A DNA stretch of 5,548 bases from an uncultured Collinsella sp. (GTDB lineage: Bacteria; Actinomycetota; Coriobacteriia; Coriobacteriales; Coriobacteriaceae). This document shows, piece after piece, positions 1 through 5,548 of this stretch. Positions within the stretch are counted from its first letter, which is position 1. Every line of letters begins with the position of its first letter. The translations under genes and the position numbers were made by a program. Below the pieces are notes generated by a model. It saw only the letters and a list, made by a program, of their open reading frames with translations, had not been told where the DNA came from and did no database searches. The stretch is taken from assembly GCA_902495985.1 (NCBI GenBank), contig CABUZF010000096.1, forward strand, positions 1 to 5,548, in the 5' to 3' direction.

Positions 1-508
1 CAGCCGCCGCAACAAAGCCGCCCAGCGTGGGGCCGACGATAATGCTCACGTTGGAGAACATGGTTATGGCGGAGTTGATGTCTTTGAGCTCGACAGGATC
101 GTCGGTGAGGTAGGCTGGATAGGATGTGGCGATGGGCTGTGCGAACCCCATCACAAAGCCCAGGAGTACCGCGCCGGCAAGGACTGTTCCGGTCGCGCTG
201 CCAAAGGCGATGATTGCCGCACCCGTCGCCAGCGTGCCGACGATGCTCAACAAGAAATGGCGACGTGGGCCCCAGGCATCGAGCGCCGCACCGCCCGCAA
301 AGGACCCCAAGATCACAAAGACGTTCATAAAGAGGACTGCCAGCGATGTCGCAACGACCGAAGCGTCGTCCGCATAGGTGAGCGTTCCGATGACGCCGAT
401 AAAGTAGCTGGTCTGAAAACCGGTGTAGATGAGAAAGCGCATCGCCACCAGGCGCTTAGCCCGCACGGACAGCGATGATTGAGGCTTTGAGAAAAGAGGG
501 GCGAGCAT
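1..508 (-). CDS. MFS transporter, N-terminal half (3' end outside window)
   Basis: The 169 visible residues form the start of a major facilitator superfamily permease, an inner-membrane secondary transporter whose substrate cannot be told from the sequence. Hydrophobic helices alternate with short loops from about residue 22 on. The loop between helices 2 and 3 carries the MFS signature, G73-xxx-D77-xx-G80-x-R82-R83 (GAALDAWGPRRH). A later helix has IIVGPTLGG at about 156-164, resembling the GP-containing motif C of proton antiporters. Family members usually have about 400 residues, so more than half is missing. The ATG at 508 is preceded by AAGGAG (514-519, read on the minus strand) with a 5-nt gap, which fixes the start. 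It may be a drug or metabolite exporter, but only the family call is well supported. The gene is separated from the next one by about 390 bp of repeat-rich DNA. Confidence 0.85.
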   Translation of the reverse strand, partial: MLAPLFSKPQSSLSVRAKRLVAMRFLIYTGFQTSYFIGVIGTLTYADDASVVATSLAVLFMNVFVILGSFAGGAALDAWGPRRHFLLSIVGTLATGAAIIAFGSATGTVLAGAVLLGFVMGFAQPIATSYPAYLTDDPVELKDINSAITMFSNVSIIVGPTLGGFVAAA

Positions 509-644
509 GGAGACTCCTTGTTTCATACGAATGCGGACGGCGGGCATTCGCCACCATCTGTCAAATCAATCTATCCGCATGAAACATTAAGGACGCATCA
601 AGCCCCTTCTCTCCGTTTTTCGCCCGTCATGAACTACTTGGTAG

Positions 645-674
645 ATTGTAAGGCATGTCCCACACATCTAACAA
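645..674 (-). promoter_or_regulatory. Candidate sigma70-type promoter for the MFS gene
   Basis: Read on the minus strand, TTGTTA (674-669) and TACAAT (650-645) are 18 nt apart. They match the -35 consensus at 4 of 6 positions and the -10 consensus at 5 of 6. Transcription would begin near 638 and leave a leader of about 130 nt before the ATG at 508. That leader contains the 531-537/574-580 inverted repeat. This is a consensus match only; the long leader makes the assignment tentative. Confidence 0.35.
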
Positions 675-677
675 AGC

Positions 678-713
678 AAAAACCACCACAAAGGTGCCTG
701 TCCCCTTTGTGGT
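678..713 (-). terminator. Hairpin with U-tract, probable terminator of the moaA-moaC/mobB operon
   Basis: ACCACAAAGG (685-694) and CCTTTGTGGT (704-713) form a perfect 10-bp stem around a 9-nt loop. Read on the minus strand, the stem is followed by GG and then five Ts (682-678). This resembles an intrinsic terminator lying about 180 nt past the moaC-mobB stop. The base of the stem is not especially GC-rich and the T run is short, so its efficiency is uncertain. The loop carries GGGACAGG on the minus strand, as does the neighbouring hairpin, so this may equally be a repeat element. Confidence 0.45.
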
Positions 714-734
714 AGAAATAACGTTTGCCCATAT

Positions 735-769
735 AAAACCTGCCAAAATAAACCTGTCCCTTTTTGGCA
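735..769 (-). repeat. Second GGGACAGG-loop hairpin
   Basis: TGCCAAAA (741-748) and TTTTGGCA (762-769) form a perfect 8-bp stem around a 13-nt loop. Read on the minus strand, the loop contains GGGACAGG, and the stem is followed by GGTTTT (740-735). The hairpin at 685-713 has the same arrangement with different stem bases. The two therefore look like diverged tandem copies of one structural unit. It could also help terminate moa transcription. Confidence 0.5.
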
Positions 770-788
770 TGTTATGGCAACGCAGCGA

Positions 789-888
789 GCCGGTTCCAAG
801 TGCCCCAGGTCGCCCCGAAAGAGGAGCGACGCGTACTTTGGTACGCGAGCGACGGCTTGAGGGGCGAGATGGGGTGCTTGGGGCCGGC
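789..888. repeat. 100-bp imperfect palindrome just downstream of moaC-mobB
   Basis: Bases 789-888 pair about one axis between 838 and 839 with no bulge needed to keep register. The paired blocks are 789-793/884-888, 796-800/877-881, 803-807/870-874, 810-816/861-867, 819-821/856-858 and 830-836/841-847. That is about 33 Watson-Crick pairs out of 48, closed by a TTTG tetraloop (837-840). The palindrome starts 7 nt beyond the moaC-mobB stop codon. No T run follows it directly on either strand. It may slow or stop transcription, or be a dispersed palindromic repeat. Confidence 0.65.
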
Positions 889-894
889 GAAGCG

Positions 895-2196
895 TCAAGC
901 CTGAAGGTGGTCTTGGATAAGATCGCAGATGGCTCGGGCGTCGTTGATGTTGATGGCTCGGGTCGCAAATCCGGCGTCGAAGGCCTGACGTGCCAGGGCT
1001 TCGTTGCAGGCAAGGGCCAAAGTGTGACCGTCGACCAGGTCGAGCGAGCTCTTGCCGCGCAGACGGTCGACACCGGAGCGCGCGACCACGATATTGTCGA
1101 AGCCCTCGGTCTTGTAGCCCTCGATGATCACCACGTCGACATCGTTGTAGCGCGACAGCAGCTCGCGCGCGGGCATCTCGTCCTCCTCGCGCGTGTCGGC
1201 GTACTCCGCCCAGCGCGTGGCGCAGATGAGGCCCACGTGTTTGGAGCCGGCCTGGTGATGGCGCCAGGTATCCTTAGCGGGCACATCGATATCAAAGCCG
1301 TGATGCCCATGATGCTTGAGCGACCCCACGCGCAGGCCGCGGCGAGTGAGCTCGGCGATAACCTTCTCGACGAGCGTGGTCTTGCCCGAGTTTTGATAGC
1401 CGATAAACGCGATCGCGGGGACGGCCGGTGTCGGAGCTGCGGGTGCGACGGCAACGGGTGCGCTCGCGGGTGCGGCACCGTCAGCGGCCACGGCCTCAAC
1501 AGCAGCGGCCTTGCGCTCGGCGCGGTCCCACACACCCGAGCGGCCGCCCTCCTTGTGCAGCAGGCGCACGTCGACGATCTCCATGCCGCGATCGACCGCC
1601 TTACACATGTCGTAGATGGTCAGACACGCGGCACTCGCGCCGGTCAGGGCCTCCATCTCGATACCCGTCTTGCCCGTCACGCCCGCCGTAACCAGTACGT
1701 GAAAACCAACCTGCCCGTCCGCACGCGCCGGCGCCCAGCCCTCGGGCACGTCCTCGGCCGGCGTCCCCGCCGGAGCGATGGGCGCAATGTCGCACTTGCT
1801 CTTGGTAATGAGCAACGGATGACACATGGGAATGATGTCGCTCGTGCGTTTGATGGCCATAATGCCCGCCACGCGCGCGCAGGCAAGCACGTCGCCCTTT
1901 TTGGCGCGGTCCTGCAGCACCATGGCCTGCGTCTCGGGGTGCATGAGGATGGTGCCCTCGGCGATGGCAATGCGATGGGTCTCGGCCTTGTCGGACACGT
2001 CGACCATGCGCACCTCGCCCTTGGCGTCCACGTGCGTCAGCTCGTCGCGACGGGCGTCGCGGGCGGGCTCGGTGGCAGCACTGGCAATCGGCTGCGCGCC
2101 TGCAACGGCATCGCTGGCCGCAGCCGTGACTTTGTGGGCAGACATCGCGGCCCTGCGAGCGGCCTTGGTGGCATCGGCGTACCTGCTCTTGGCCAT
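895..2196 (-). CDS. moaC: Fused MoaC (cPMP synthase) - MobB (GTP-binding Mo-cofactor protein)
   Basis: This 433-residue protein has two domains. Residues about 52-222 are MoaC, which rearranges the MoaA product (3',8-cyclo-GTP) into cyclic pyranopterin monophosphate. Visible landmarks are LTHVDAKGEVRMVDVS, MCHPLL (H126), KTGIEMEALT (176-185) and IYDMCKAV with D196 and K199, matching the E. coli catalytic Asp and Lys. After an Ala/Pro-rich linker (about 224-260), residues 261-433 are MobB-like: Walker A GYQNSGKTT (266-274), LKHHGHHGFDIDVPAKDT and VIIEGYK (356-362). MobB binds GTP and supports MobA in making the guanine dinucleotide form of the cofactor. The first 50 residues are Ala-rich and probably disordered. 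The ATG at 2196 is chosen because GGAGG (2205-2209) lies 8 nt upstream; the longer frame from 2241 runs back into moaA. Only 4 nt separate it from the moaA stop, so the two are co-transcribed. Both domains appear intact, with no frameshift. Confidence 0.93.
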   Translation of the reverse strand: MAKSRYADATKAARRAAMSAHKVTAAASDAVAGAQPIASAATEPARDARRDELTHVDAKGEVRMVDVSDKAETHRIAIAEGTILMHPETQAMVLQDRAKKGDVLACARVAGIMAIKRTSDIIPMCHPLLITKSKCDIAPIAPAGTPAEDVPEGWAPARADGQVGFHVLVTAGVTGKTGIEMEALTGASAACLTIYDMCKAVDRGMEIVDVRLLHKEGGRSGVWDRAERKAAAVEAVAADGAAPASAPVAVAPAAPTPAVPAIAFIGYQNSGKTTLVEKVIAELTRRGLRVGSLKHHGHHGFDIDVPAKDTWRHHQAGSKHVGLICATRWAEYADTREEDEMPARELLSRYNDVDVVIIEGYKTEGFDNIVVARSGVDRLRGKSSLDLVDGHTLALACNEALARQAFDAGFATRAININDARAICDLIQDHLQA

Positions 2197-2200
2197 ATGA

Positions 2201-3256
2201 TCATCCTCCGATTTGGGACATAAATCGTTGCGTGCCCTCAATTATCGCGTGTTCCTGCGGTTTGTGGGCCACGGCATCGCGCCAAATCGAAAGTACCTGC
2301 ATATCATCACCACGGCGCAGCGCCTCACGCACCGAATACTCGGCATCGCTGAACAGGCACGGACGCACGTTGCCATCGGCCGTCAGGCGCAGACGGTTGC
2401 AATTCGCGCAAAAATGGTTGGACATGGCGCTGATGAAGCCAACCGTTCCCGCCGCGCCCGGATAGTGCCAATAGCGCGCAGGACCCGCACCGGCAGGAGC
2501 GTCGTTGATGTCGAGCGGCTCGAGCTCGCCCAGCCCCGTCGCGGCGGCCCCGGCATTGATGCGCGCCCGCAGCTCGTCGCTCGGCACGGTATCGCTCTCG
2601 TCCCACAGCTCGGGATTGAGCGCGGGCGCATGCGGGTCCACAGCGCAATGCGAGCTCGTGCGCTCGTCGCCGATGGGCATGTATTCGATAAAGCGCAGAT
2701 GGATGGGGCGGTCGAGCGTGAGCCGCGCGAGGGCTGCCACATCCTGGTTGAGCCGGCGCACCACAACGCAGTTGACCTTAACGGGCTCAAAGCCCCAAGC
2801 CAGCGCCGCGTCGATGCCAGCCATGGTCTGCTCGAGTCGACCTAGGCGCGTGATCTTTCCAAAGAGCGTAGGGTCGAGTGTGTCGAGCGAGATGTTAACG
2901 CGGTTAAGCCCGGCATCTTTGAGCTGCGGCGCCAGCTTGGGCAGCAGGGCACCGTTGGTGGTAAGCGAGATGTCCTCGATCTGCGGAATCGCACGGATGT
3001 CGCGAATGAGCGGAATGATACGGCGGCTGACCAGCGGCTCGCCACCCGTCAGGCGCACGCGGCGAATGCCCTCCCCCGCCACCAAGCGCACAAAGCGGGC
3101 GATTTCCTCGGCGCTGAGCAGCTCGTCGTGCGCACGGGGCGCCACGCCATCGGCCGGCATGCAGTAGATGCAGCGGAAATTGCACTTGTCGGTAACGGCA
3201 ATGCGCAGGTAGTTGATATCGCGGCCAAAGCCGTCATGTTGCACGTGCCCGTCCAC
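2201..3256 (-). CDS. moaA: GTP 3',8-cyclase MoaA (radical SAM)
   Basis: MoaA opens molybdenum-cofactor synthesis in the cytoplasm, using S-adenosylmethionine to convert GTP to 3',8-cyclo-GTP. The 351 residues match the usual family length. The radical-SAM cluster is C25-xxx-C29-xx-C32 in TDKCNFRCIYCMP. TGGEP is at 70-74, LTTNG at 98-102 and NISLDTL at 121-127. The second [4Fe-4S] cluster, typical of MoaA, is ligated by C283-xx-C286 and C300 (FCANCNRLRL...RPC). The chain ends in Gly-Gly, the tail the family needs for activity. The start is GTG at 3256, with GGGGAGGG (3262-3269) just upstream; no in-frame ATG lies before the first cluster, so a later start would destroy the enzyme. It is first in a two-gene operon, and its last codons contain the ribosome-binding site of the next gene. 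The other pathway genes (moaE, moaD, moeA, mobA) are not in the window. Confidence 0.96.
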   Translation of the reverse strand: MDGHVQHDGFGRDINYLRIAVTDKCNFRCIYCMPADGVAPRAHDELLSAEEIARFVRLVAGEGIRRVRLTGGEPLVSRRIIPLIRDIRAIPQIEDISLTTNGALLPKLAPQLKDAGLNRVNISLDTLDPTLFGKITRLGRLEQTMAGIDAALAWGFEPVKVNCVVVRRLNQDVAALARLTLDRPIHLRFIEYMPIGDERTSSHCAVDPHAPALNPELWDESDTVPSDELRARINAGAAATGLGELEPLDINDAPAGAGPARYWHYPGAAGTVGFISAMSNHFCANCNRLRLTADGNVRPCLFSDAEYSVREALRRGDDMQVLSIWRDAVAHKPQEHAIIEGTQRFMSQIGG

Positions 3257-3296
3257 GCAGCCCTCCCCTCACGCGGCGTTTTATTCTTCGGAAAAC

Positions 3297-3324
3297 ATAA
3301 TACCCCACGAGAGAATCATGCCGA
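3297..3324 (-). promoter_or_regulatory. Candidate promoter of the moaA operon
   Basis: Read on the minus strand, TCGGCA (3324-3319) and TATTAT (3302-3297) lie 16 nt apart. They match the -35 consensus at 4 of 6 positions and the -10 at 5 of 6. The predicted start near 3290 gives a leader of roughly 34 nt to the GTG, too short for a molybdenum-cofactor riboswitch. No ModE-like operator was seen. The -10 box is the stronger half of the call. Confidence 0.4.
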
Positions 3325-3387
3325 CACCCGTACGACAGGACAGGTCACTTCGAGCAAAACCGGCTTCCCAAGCCCATCCTCAGCATA

Positions 3388-3454
3388 CAAACCATCACAA
3401 CATTCGATGCTTTTCCCGTTTTTGACGAAAAACGCCGAATGTTGTGATGGTTTG
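3388..3454. repeat. Palindromic element, copy 1 (downstream of nuclease-like gene)
   Basis: CAAACCATCACAACATTCG (3388-3406) is perfectly complementary to 3436-3454, a 19-bp stem. The 29-nt interior holds a second stem, CGTTTTT (3417-3423) with AAAAACG (3428-3434). A 10-nt bulge on the left side offsets this second stem. Copy 2, at 4631-4695, matches at 61 of 65 aligned bases. This copy begins 37 nt past the stop of the nuclease-like gene. Neither strand has a T run after the stem, so it is not a classic terminator. The asymmetric interior shows both copies have the same orientation. Confidence 0.85.
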
Positions 3455-3491
3455 CCTGCCCACGGCACCCTGCAGAAGGACCAAAGCGCCC

Positions 3492-4529
3492 CTAAAGACC
3501 GCCGTCCCAGTGCCGAATCACGAATTCTCGCAGGTCGTTCTGACGTTTCTGGAACGCTTCGCTTCGGTCGCACTTGAGGCCCATAGCGAGCGCGATGGCG
3601 TTCATCGCCCGGTGCAATTGCAGCTGATGGGCAAACTGAGTCCCGGTGAGGACGATCATCCTAAAGCCCAGCGCGCTCAGCACGGTCATGCGCTCCGCAT
3701 CCGACGCGCTGCGCTGTTTATCAAGATGGTCCGAGCCGTTGTATTCAATCCCCGTACTGCTCGCAGGCGCATATACGTCGATCTCGAAATACCCGGCCTT
3801 TGCAAGATACTTGAACTCGTTGGGAACATCGACCCGATGGTTGAGCTCAACCTTGGCGTATCCCAGCCCGCCCTGGGAACGTTTTGCTACGACCATGATT
3901 GCGGTGGCCGTCTCCATGGGCGAACGCGCGCCATCGTGCACGCGCTTGAGCACGGCGGCCGCGCGTATAGCCCCCTGACGAGATCGGTTCTCATTGCAAT
4001 AAGCAATCAAGTCGGCAACGGTATACCTCTGCCCCATCTCGATATAATCGCCTGTCGACAGATGATTCAAATGGTATCGGGCACAGATTTCGTAGCCATA
4101 TTCCAGCTGCTCGGGCTCACTCATCCACGAACCCGCTTGGACAAAGCACATGGCCTCATCAACCACCAGAAGGCCCTCTGCCGCCTCGATAAGATGGCTT
4201 GGAGGTACCGGCGCCCCAAACACGTGGCACCTAAATCCAGCCGGCGTCGAACGCTCAAAATCGAAGTTGACGAGCGTGTCGATATGATCGAGCTCTTCTC
4301 GCGGAATACCAAGCGAAACTAGATAGTCGGTAACGATCCCAGCTGCCGTTGAAGCCCTCAGCCCCTTGGCATCGAGTCCCAATTTGAGCAGGCTCGCGGT
4401 CGGCTCCGCCTCGTTAGCAAGCGAGTCCTCATCGTATAGGCTGCTTGCTCGCGAGAGCGGCTCGGACGGGCGCGCCACGTTGTGGTACAGCCAGGCAGTC
4501 TTATGGGACAGGACGATCGGCAGGTCCAT
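3492..4529 (-). CDS. Uncharacterised protein with Vsr/DUF559-like nuclease-type C-terminus
   Basis: I do not recognise this 345-residue protein by name. Residues about 203-296 look like the restriction-endonuclease fold of actinobacterial DUF559/Vsr-type proteins. These show SPME with E206, FEIDVYAP with D251, GIEYNG with E262, then H268 and a D277/R280 pair before LSALGFRMIVLT, a usual closing strand. E206, D251 and E262 could form a PD-(D/E)XK metal site; the familiar ELDG is IEYNG here. The preceding part (about 100-155) recalls the middle region of AbiEi-like proteins that often carry such C-termini, but this is weaker. No signal peptide or membrane segment is apparent. The ATG at 4529 has GGAGG (4534-4538) four bases upstream. 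No partner gene adjoins it. A near-identical palindrome lies on each side, and the gene appears less GC-rich than moaA, so it may be acquired. Alternatives are a defence or antitoxin-like DNA-binding protein, or a domesticated homing-type nuclease. Confidence 0.6.
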   Translation of the reverse strand: MDLPIVLSHKTAWLYHNVARPSEPLSRASSLYDEDSLANEAEPTASLLKLGLDAKGLRASTAAGIVTDYLVSLGIPREELDHIDTLVNFDFERSTPAGFRCHVFGAPVPPSHLIEAAEGLLVVDEAMCFVQAGSWMSEPEQLEYGYEICARYHLNHLSTGDYIEMGQRYTVADLIAYCNENRSRQGAIRAAAVLKRVHDGARSPMETATAIMVVAKRSQGGLGYAKVELNHRVDVPNEFKYLAKAGYFEIDVYAPASSTGIEYNGSDHLDKQRSASDAERMTVLSALGFRMIVLTGTQFAHQLQLHRAMNAIALAMGLKCDRSEAFQKRQNDLREFVIRHWDGGL

Positions 4530-4630
4530 GAGCCCTCCAATGGAGTCGGATAACCAACCTTATTCCCCTGCTCACGGGTCCGCACACCTTCGTGCGCAAG
4601 ATAGCGATTCCACCCGGTCGAGTGGCAGAA

Positions 4631-4695
4631 AAACCATCACAACATTCGATGCTTTTCCCGATTTTGGCAAAAAACGTCGAATGTTGTGATGGTTT
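4631..4695. repeat. Palindromic element, copy 2 (upstream of nuclease-like gene)
   Basis: The arms 4631-4649 and 4677-4695 pair perfectly over 19 bp around a 27-nt interior. Inside lies a weaker stem, mainly TTTT (4662-4665) with AAAA (4670-4673), closed by CG pairs at 4659-4660 and 4675-4676. All four differences from copy 1 lie between the 18-bp arms shared by the two copies. This copy starts about 100 bp upstream of the nuclease-like ATG and about 150 bp upstream of the MATE start. It lies outside the MATE promoter. Confidence 0.85.
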
Positions 4696-4774
4696 GAAGC
4701 GAGGTGAGGGGCACGGAGGGGTCAAAGCATCGTGCTCGGAGCGTGACTTTTTCGCCCCGTCGTCATCACAAACC

Positions 4775-4808
4775 TTGACTCTACAATCGTTGTAGGGTTT
4801 TCACTACA
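4775..4808 (+). promoter_or_regulatory. MerR-type promoter/operator of the MATE gene
   Basis: TTGACT (4775-4780) is a good -35 box. The best-placed -10, TTCACT (4800-4805), is weak and sits 19 bp away instead of 17. The spacer is filled by a dyad: ACTCTACAA (4778-4786) and TTGTAGGGT (4790-4798), 8 of 9 pairs around TCG. A long spacer with a central dyad starting ACTCT and ending in AGGGT is typical of promoters that MerR-family regulators activate by DNA untwisting. A further CTACA (4804-4808) could be an extra half-site. No regulator gene is visible. Transcription would start near 4812. Confidence 0.6.
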
Positions 4809-4847
4809 CTGGTAGCTAAACGAACCAAGCAAGAAAGTAACCCGCCC

Positions 4848-5548
4848 ATGGAACATGACCTCACACGCGGCAATGTCCTTAAGACCATCGCGGTCTTTGC
4901 CCTGCCCTATATGCTCTCGTACTTTTTGCAGATGCTCTACGGCATGGCTGACCTGTACATGATGGGGCAGTTTAGCGGCGCTGCCGGCATCACCGCCGTG
5001 GCAAATGGCGCGCAGACGCTCTATATGATTACCGTGGCGCTCGTGGGCCTGGCCATGGGAACGACGGTCATCGTCGGCCACGCCGTGGGTTCGCGTCGCT
5101 TCGATCGCGCCGAGACCGCCATCGGCAACACCATCACGCTGTTTATGGGTGTCTCGGTGGTGCTGGCTGTTGTCCTGCTTGCACTGTGCCCGCAGATCGT
5201 GGCACTCATTGGCACGCCGGCCGAGGCAGTCGAAGGAACCGCCGCCTACCTGCGTATCTGCTTTATCGGCATTCCCTTTATCGCCGCGTACAACATCCTC
5301 TCGGCCATCTTTCGCGGGCTGGGCGATTCGCGCTCGCCTATGTACGTGATCGGCGTGGCGTGCATCATTAATATCGCGCTCGACTTTCTGTTTATCGGCC
5401 ACATGGGGCTCGGCCCCGTGGGTGCGGCACTCGGCACAGTAACCGCCCAGACGGCAAGCGTTGCCCTCGCGCTCGTCTGGCTCAAGAGCCGCCGCACGAA
5501 CATCCACGTTAAGCGCAGCGACCTGCGCCCCCAGCCCGAGGTGCTCGG
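4848..5548 (+). CDS. MATE-family efflux transporter, N-terminal half (3' end outside window)
   Basis: The 233 visible residues match the first half of a MATE (multidrug and toxic compound extrusion) transporter, an inner-membrane antiporter that exports drugs or metabolites using a Na+ or H+ gradient. Recognisable stretches are an N-terminal amphipathic start (MEHDLTRGNVLKTIAVFALPYML), MADLYMMGQFSGAAGITAVANG at about 33-54, GLAMGTTVIVGHAVGSRR, and FIGIPFIAAYNILSAIFRGLGDSRSPMYV, the last highly typical of the DinF/NorM-like subgroup. About six hydrophobic helices are covered; family members have 12 and about 450 residues. The ATG at 4848 has only a weak ribosome-binding site (AAGAAAG, 4831-4837), but no in-frame ATG lies closer upstream and the protein start fits the family. 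Its promoter appears to be MerR-controlled. The substrate cannot be read from the sequence. Confidence 0.9.
   Translation, partial: MEHDLTRGNVLKTIAVFALPYMLSYFLQMLYGMADLYMMGQFSGAAGITAVANGAQTLYMITVALVGLAMGTTVIVGHAVGSRRFDRAETAIGNTITLFMGVSVVLAVVLLALCPQIVALIGTPAEAVEGTAAYLRICFIGIPFIAAYNILSAIFRGLGDSRSPMYVIGVACIINIALDFLFIGHMGLGPVGAALGTVTAQTASVALALVWLKSRRTNIHVKRSDLRPQPEVL

Larger units (their letters stand above)
509..894. other. Gene-free region between MFS gene and moaC-mobB
   Basis: I find no convincing gene here on either strand. The stretch holds the MFS leader with a 7-bp inverted repeat (ATGCGGA 531-537 / TCCGCAT 574-580), a candidate MFS promoter (645-674), two hairpins with a shared loop motif (685-713 and 741-769) and a 100-bp imperfect palindrome (789-888). 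The structured part, 678-888, follows the 3' end of the molybdopterin operon. It looks like accumulated repeat or terminator DNA rather than coding sequence. Confidence 0.7.
4530..4847. other. Divergent intergenic region between the nuclease-like gene and the MATE gene
   Basis: This 318-bp gap separates two diverging genes. It contains a small hairpin (CGCAC 4581-4585 / GTGCG 4592-4596), a near-palindromic 16-mer (4610-4625), palindrome copy 2 (4631-4695) and the MATE promoter with its dyad (4775-4808). I found no convincing promoter for the leftward nuclease-like gene. Short open frames through the palindrome are not credible genes. Confidence 0.6.

Noticed and set aside
559..564. Perfect TTGACA on the minus strand upstream of the MFS gene
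   Set aside because: At spacings of 17-18 nt the -10 position reads GCCGTC or CCGTCC, which is unlike any -10 box, so it probably occurs by chance.
655..2223. Long plus-strand open frame of 522 codons opposite moaC-mobB
   Set aside because: The minus strand encodes clear MoaC and MobB motifs. The plus frame gives low-complexity His/Arg/Gly-rich sequence with no family signal, as expected opposite a high-GC gene. It also runs straight through the palindromes at 685-888.
3257..3387. Possible molybdenum-cofactor riboswitch ahead of moaA
   Set aside because: The predicted leader is only about 34 nt, and I see no structure of the needed size between the candidate promoter and the GTG start.
3316..3573. 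Small open frames through the palindromes, which read KPSQHS...ECCDG in both copies (also around 4501-4725 and 4592-4795)
   Set aside because: The shared peptide comes directly from the repeated DNA. Because the arms are inverted repeats, both strands give the same peptide. All four base differences between the copies fall in the interior while the arms are unchanged, which fits structure rather than coding. No ribosome-binding site is evident.
3492..4695. Complete insertion sequence made of the palindromes plus the gene
   Set aside because: The flanking copies are palindromes in direct orientation rather than terminal inverted repeats. The protein shows no transposase signature, and I found no target-site duplication. 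The looser idea of a mobile cassette is kept as a finding only.
4722..5507. Minus-strand open frame of 261 codons opposite the MATE gene
   Set aside because: Its product is His/Asp/Arg-rich with no recognisable domain, whereas the plus strand encodes a clear MATE transporter.

Overview
The window looks like a piece of a high-GC gut Actinomycetota chromosome. The coding style, the molybdopterin genes and the intergenic palindromes suggest the Coriobacteriia, possibly Collinsella. That assignment rests on recognition and was not tested by a search. Four protein genes run leftward (minus strand) and one runs rightward. Both end genes are cut by the window edge. I see no rRNA, tRNA, CRISPR array or complete insertion sequence.

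Layout from left to right. Bases 1-508 (minus) hold the N-terminal half of an MFS transporter. Bases 509-894 carry no gene but are rich in structure: a possible promoter for the MFS gene, two small hairpins that share a GGGACAGG loop motif, and a 100-bp imperfect palindrome. Bases 895-3256 (minus) are a two-gene molybdenum-cofactor operon. It consists of moaA (GTP 3',8-cyclase) and, 4 nt downstream, one gene that fuses MoaC to a MobB-type GTP-binding domain. A candidate promoter lies just upstream of moaA, and one of the GGGACAGG hairpins is placed and shaped to act as the operon terminator.

Bases 3492-4529 (minus) encode a 345-residue protein not recognised by name. Its C-terminal third resembles the Vsr/DUF559 type of PD-(D/E)XK nuclease fold. 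This gene is bracketed by two 65-nt palindromic elements (3389-3453 and 4631-4695) that differ at only four loop positions and have identical 18-19 bp arms. From 4848 to the right edge (plus) is the first half of a MATE-family efflux transporter. Its promoter has the layout of a MerR-family target: a dyad in a 19-bp spacer between the -35 and -10 boxes.

How the parts work together. MoaA and the MoaC domain together make cyclic pyranopterin monophosphate from GTP. The MobB domain points to a late, guanine-dinucleotide step, so one polypeptide appears to link the first and last stages of the pathway. The transporters are separate units. The least explained part is the nuclease-like gene and its flanking palindromes, which could be a small mobile or selfish cassette or simply a gene beside dispersed repeats.
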